A stretch of 64,000 nucleotides of DNA from the NCBI RefSeq assembly GCF_004168255.1, contig NZ_SEWG01000010.1, positions 1 to 64,000 on the forward strand, given 5' to 3'. The notes under the pieces are model-generated. The model was not told the DNA's origin and did no database searches. It saw only the letters and a list, made by a program, of their open reading frames with translations. Of the stretch, positions 61,021 through 64,000 are shown in pieces. The position numbers were made by a program, and so were the translations under genes. This DNA comes from Mucilaginibacter terrigena. GTDB lineage: Bacteria; Bacteroidota; Bacteroidia; Sphingobacteriales; Sphingobacteriaceae. How positions within the stretch are numbered: the first letter of the stretch is position 1; each line of letters starts with the position of its first letter.

Positions 61021-61383
61021 TTAAAACGGCAGATCGTCGTCATCAGGGGCCGAGCTGATATCAGCAGGGGCTGCGTATTCAGCGGCCGAAGCTGCGCCGG
61101 CATTACCCAATTGGTTTATTTTCCACAATTGCAGGGTGTTAAAATAAACTACCTTACCTGTTTTGTCGGTCCATTTACGGCCTTTCAAATTAAAAAACAC
61201 CTCTACATCATCACCAACCTTAACATTATCCATCAGGTTGGTTCTATCTTGTATAGCTTCAAACTTTAAATACTCGGGATATTGTGGGTTCTCGATGTAT
61301 TCAAGTATCAGTTCTCTCTTCTTTAACGACTCGGTAACCTGTTGGGTTGCCGATACTTCATATACTTTACCTTTAACTTCCAT
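61021..61383 (-). CDS. DUF3127 family protein (OB-fold-like)
   Basis: A 120-residue protein whose first about 95 residues match DUF3127: M-E-V-K-G-K-V-Y-E-V, K-K-R-E-L-I-L-E-Y, then N-V-K-V-G-D-D-V-E-V-F-F-N-L-K-G-R and Y-F-N-T-L-Q-L-W-K. The family resembles single-stranded-DNA-binding-type OB folds. The C-terminal tail ends D-D-D-D-L-P-F, like the acidic tip of SSB proteins that binds partner proteins. Role unknown; nucleic-acid binding is inference. It is divergent from the THUMP methyltransferase. Confidence 0.9.
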   Translation of the reverse strand: MEVKGKVYEVSATQQVTESLKKRELILEYIENPQYPEYLKFEAIQDRTNLMDNVKVGDDVEVFFNLKGRKWTDKTGKVVYFNTLQLWKINQLGNAGAASAAEYAAPADISSAPDDDDLPF

Positions 61384-61467
61384 AATTGCAGAAAATGTTT
61401 AAAATGTAAAGTTAATAGTATGAAATTAAATAGCGGCGTATTTAATTCATAAATTCGCAAAATAATT

Positions 61468-62643
61468 ATGCAAGTTTTCCACACCGAGAGTAAGATCATT
61501 ATCACCTGCAACAAAAGGCTGTCGCCATATTTGCAGCAAGAGGTTGAAGCATTAGGCTTTAAACCCACACGCGTTTGGCAAACCGGCGTAGAGCTGGTTG
61601 GCAACGTTACCGATACCATAGCGCTAAACCTTAACCTGCGCTGTGCAAGCCAGGTTTTATACCTGCTAAAAAGCTTTACAGCTGCCGACCCAAAAGAATT
61701 GTACGACGAACTGGTACAGATAGAATGGGAAGAACTGATCGATTTTTCGGGATACTTCTCGGTAACCTCAAACGTTAATAACGAGCACATACTTACCCCG
61801 CTGTTTGCCAACGTTAAAGTAAAAGACGCCATTGTAGACAGGATAAAAGATAAAAAAGGCATCCGCCCAAACTCGGGCGCCGATGCTAACAAAACCGTTG
61901 TAAGCCTTTACTGGCAGGATGATAAGGCTGATATCTATCTGGATACATCGGGCGAAACCCTGGCCAAACACAGCTACCGTAAAATACCGGGCAAGGCCCC
62001 AATGCTTGAGGCTTTGGCCACATCAACCATTATGGCTACCAATTGGGACAGGAACAGCACGTTCATTAACCCCATGTGCGGTTCGGGTACGCTGGCTATT
62101 GAGGCAGCGCTGCTGGCTACCGATAAACATCCTGGCCTTTTCCGTATGAACTATGGCTTTATGCATATTATGGGGTACGACGAGCAGGAGTTTTTTGTTG
62201 AGCGCCGTAAACTAAAGGATAAAGCCAAAAAGGCGGTCGACTTTAAGATCATAGCTACGGATATATCTGAAGATGCCGTAGATATTGCCCGCAAAAACGC
62301 AAATACCGCAGGTGTAGAACATTTAATAGAATTTTACGTTTGTGATTTTGAAGGTACCGAAGTTCCTGCAGATGCGGGTATTGTAATGTTTAACCCCGAG
62401 TATGGCGAACGTTTAGGCGTACACACCAAACTGGAGATAACCTACAAACGCATTGGCGATTATTTGAAAAAGAAATGCCTTGGCTACCGCGGGTACGTTT
62501 TTACCGGCAATCCCGACCTGGCCAAAAAAATAGGTTTAAAGGCGGCCCGCCGTATCGAGTTTTATAATGGCAAGCTGGACTGCCGCTTGTTTGAGTATGA
62601 ATTGTATGAAGGCAGCAAACGCCAACTAAAAGAAGAAGAATGA
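61468..62643 (+). CDS. THUMP-domain class I RNA methyltransferase (RlmL-like)
   Basis: A 391-residue enzyme of the Trm14/RlmL N-terminal-type family, predicted to methylate guanine N2 in RNA. A ferredoxin-like and THUMP part (about 1-165) binds RNA; the Rossmann-fold domain follows with N-P-M-C-G-S-G-T-L-A-I-E near residue 202 and the catalytic motif F-N-P-E-Y-G-E-R-L-G near residue 308, in which the usual second Pro is Glu. Target is not certain. Its stop overlaps the start of the next gene by 4 nt. Confidence 0.94.
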   Translation: MQVFHTESKIIITCNKRLSPYLQQEVEALGFKPTRVWQTGVELVGNVTDTIALNLNLRCASQVLYLLKSFTAADPKELYDELVQIEWEELIDFSGYFSVTSNVNNEHILTPLFANVKVKDAIVDRIKDKKGIRPNSGADANKTVVSLYWQDDKADIYLDTSGETLAKHSYRKIPGKAPMLEALATSTIMATNWDRNSTFINPMCGSGTLAIEAALLATDKHPGLFRMNYGFMHIMGYDEQEFFVERRKLKDKAKKAVDFKIIATDISEDAVDIARKNANTAGVEHLIEFYVCDFEGTEVPADAGIVMFNPEYGERLGVHTKLEITYKRIGDYLKKKCLGYRGYVFTGNPDLAKKIGLKAARRIEFYNGKLDCRLFEYELYEGSKRQLKEEE

Positions 62644-63131
62644 AAAAACTGATCATATTTGCACTATTATTAACATCGTTTTGCGCACAGGCACAGGAGG
62701 AACTGGCGTTCCCGTTTCAGGGCGGAGCGCCAATTATGGATAGATTTTTTAAGGATAGCTTGGTTGTTAGCCCCGATATTATTAATAAAAAGGCTGCCGG
62801 CGTGGCTGTAATAAAATTCACAGCCGATATAAATGGCAATATATCAAAGCTGGTTATTTACTACGCCGACGATTACGTGTTAACTATTCCGGCTATTGAA
62901 GCGTTGAAAAAATCAACCAAAAAATGGATAATACCCAACAAGGAAAAATTCCACGATTTTATTATCCCTTTCTCTATCAATTTTAATAACCCGGCATCCG
63001 GTACTACCGATATGCAAAAAACCGCTTACGAATTTTATAAAAGCCGCCGCCCAATTGTAGCCCGCGACCAAATACCACTAAACGCGGCTACTTTGCTGCC
63101 AACAGTGGTGGTAAAATATGATATACAATAA
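62640..63131 (+). CDS. exported protein resembling the TonB C-terminal domain
   Basis: A 163-residue protein with a signal peptide (about 1-18, ending F-C-A-Q-A-Q). The rest is similar to the TonB C-terminal fold: V-A-V-I-K-F-T-A-D-I-N-G-N-I-S-K-L-V-I and, further on, A-I-E-A-L-K-K-S-T-K-K-W-I. There is no transmembrane anchor or proline linker, so it is not a full TonB. A role in energy coupling is unproven. It overlaps the methyltransferase by 4 nt (ATGA) and is followed by a hairpin. Confidence 0.82.
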   Translation: MKKLIIFALLLTSFCAQAQEELAFPFQGGAPIMDRFFKDSLVVSPDIINKKAAGVAVIKFTADINGNISKLVIYYADDYVLTIPAIEALKKSTKKWIIPNKEKFHDFIIPFSINFNNPASGTTDMQKTAYEFYKSRRPIVARDQIPLNAATLLPTVVVKYDIQ

Positions 63132-63143
63132 GAGATAGTATAA

Positions 63144-63189
63144 ACTATAAACAAAGAAAGCGGCCTAAGCCGCTTTCTTTGTTTATAGT
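63144..63189 (+). terminator. long perfect hairpin, probable terminator
   Basis: Perfect 21-nt arms (63144-63164 and 63169-63189) around CTAA, with AAAGAAAGCGGC at the tip side. It stands 13 nt beyond the previous stop and is followed by an A/T-rich stretch with a T-run about 20 nt on. It should end the methyltransferase transcript. Confidence 0.85.
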
Positions 63190-63269
63190 CAACATTATTT
63201 AAAATTTTTTTTAAAATCCGCGTGGCGAGCAATCTCGTTTATATGTTATTACCAATGCACGAATAAAGA

Positions 63270-63509
63270 ATGAGTAATATGTTGAACTACAAGGTAAAAG
63301 CAGTTGCGACTAACATACGCAGCAAACGCGAACAATTAAATTACACGCAGGAATATCTTGCCGCTAAGCTTAATATATCTCAAAATGCCTACAGTAAAAT
63401 AGAGTTGGGTTACACCAAAATAACCGTTGAACGCCTTTTTCAGATAGCTGATGTTTTAGAGACCAACCTGACTGAGCTGATAAACAGCGAAAAGGCCGAA
63501 GCCGCCTGA
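63270..63509 (+). CDS. XRE-family helix-turn-helix regulator
   Basis: A 79-residue DNA-binding protein consisting almost only of an HTH_3 domain (about 10-68): I-R-S-K-R-E-Q-L-N-Y-T-Q-E-Y-L-A, K-L-N-I-S-Q-N-A-Y-S-K-I-E, and I-A-D-V-L-E-T-N. It has no second domain for ligand sensing. Target genes are unknown; it is separate from the neighbours by a hairpin upstream and 61 nt downstream. Confidence 0.92.
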   Translation: MSNMLNYKVKAVATNIRSKREQLNYTQEYLAAKLNISQNAYSKIELGYTKITVERLFQIADVLETNLTELINSEKAEAA

Positions 63510-63546
63510 CTGGCAAAAAAGCCTGCGCGTTAAAAACAGCAACTGT

Positions 63547-63554
63547 TATATTTG
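63547..63554 (+). promoter_or_regulatory. -7 box upstream of the HD-domain gene
   Basis: TATATTTG, a perfect TAnnTTTG match, 16 nt before the ATG at 63571. No clear -33 TTG. Confidence 0.45.
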
Positions 63555-63570
63555 CATACAAACTGCAAAT

Positions 63571-64000
63571 ATGAACAACGCCGATACAATAAGTAAAACC
63601 GTAGATTTTGTACAGGAAACTTTAAAGGGCGCCGAAGGCGGGCACGATTGGTGGCATATACACCGTGTTTGGACAAACGCCAAACACATCGCAAAAACCG
63701 AGAAGTGCGATTTGCTTACGGTAGAACTTGCCGCATTACTACACGATATTGCTGATAGTAAATTTCATAATGGCGATGAAGAAATAGGCCCTGCTACGGC
63801 CGGTAACTTCCTTGCAAGTATTGCTACCCCTGCAGATGTAATACTTCATGTGCAACAGATCATCAGGCACATGTCTTTTAAAGCCAGCTTTGATAAGGCC
63901 GGCTTTCATTCGAACGAATTAGCTGTTGTACAGGATGCCGACAGGCTGGATGCCATTGGCGCCATTGGTATTGCCCGTGCTTTTAATTATGGCGGCTTTA
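63571..64000 (+). CDS. HD-domain phosphohydrolase (3' partial)
   Basis: The frame runs open from ATG 63571 to the window end, giving 143 residues of a longer protein. The HD metal-binding residues are His31 (H-I-H-R-V-W), His58-Asp59 (L-L-H-D-I-A-D) and Asp122/Asp124 (Q-D-A-D-R-L-D-A-I-G), as in YedJ-like HD hydrolases. These hydrolyse nucleotides or other phosphoesters; substrate unknown. This ORF has no stop inside the window. Confidence 0.9.
   Translation, partial: MNNADTISKTVDFVQETLKGAEGGHDWWHIHRVWTNAKHIAKTEKCDLLTVELAALLHDIADSKFHNGDEEIGPATAGNFLASIATPADVILHVQQIIRHMSFKASFDKAGFHSNELAVVQDADRLDAIGAIGIARAFNYGGF

Noticed and set aside
61323..61892. 189-residue minus-strand open frame
   Set aside because: Antisense to the THUMP methyltransferase and overlapping the DUF3127 start; no family resemblance.

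Overview
The window looks like a chromosomal segment of a Bacteroidota bacterium of the Sphingobacteriaceae type (Mucilaginibacter/Pedobacter-like). This is inferred from a full-length SprA (the type IX secretion outer-membrane translocon), DUF4292, DUF3127 and DUF4350 proteins, promoter boxes of the Bacteroidota form TAnnTTTG, few Shine-Dalgarno sequences, and gene orders typical of the phylum. I saw no rRNA, tRNA, CRISPR array, transposase, integrase or prophage. The only strongly accessory-looking stretch is the AT-rich first 1.6 kb.

Layout. 1-1.6 kb: the end of a secreted protein with a JAB/MPN-like motif and a small secreted partner, closed by a GC-rich palindrome. 1.8-4.8 kb: serine dehydratase, two small membrane proteins and an RDD protein. 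4.9-11 kb: a SpoIIM-like / membrane protein / DUF4129 / DUF4350 / MoxR ATPase / DUF58 operon. 11-20.4 kb, minus strand: an MscS channel, then the module miaB, sigma-54 activator, lptE, acidic TPR-like protein, secG, groES, groEL, interrupted by several small repeat elements. 20.6-32.6 kb: an AsmA-like protein, then maeB-ruvA-sprA. 32.7-42 kb, minus strand: lytic transglycosylase, gatA, and an envelope run (acylphosphatase, flippase, TPR protein, DUF4292 lipoprotein, EnvC-like factor, two TatA/B proteins). 42-46 kb: amidohydrolase, rlmN, a VapBC-like toxin-antitoxin pair, comF. 46-57 kb: a hybrid sensor kinase with glyA, scpA, dxs, an Na+/H+ antiporter, an M28 peptidase. 57-64 kb: a glyoxalase-fold protein, a two-component system facing a secreted protein, DUF3127, a THUMP methyltransferase, a TonB-C-like protein, an XRE regulator and the start of an HD hydrolase.

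Most of the window is core metabolism, translation and envelope biogenesis. The most unusual material is a set of small repeat elements. One has inserted between the sigma-54 activator gene and lptE with an exact 21-bp target duplication that kept both genes intact. A homologous element lies in frame inside miaB and appears to add about 33 residues to the enzyme. A gene for a 23S-rRNA-IVP-type four-helix bundle protein, framed by inverted repeats, sits between miaB and the activator. Other palindromes fill convergent gene junctions from stop codon to stop codon. Several genes also have a consensus -7 box only 4-6 nt before the start codon, which suggests leaderless mRNAs.
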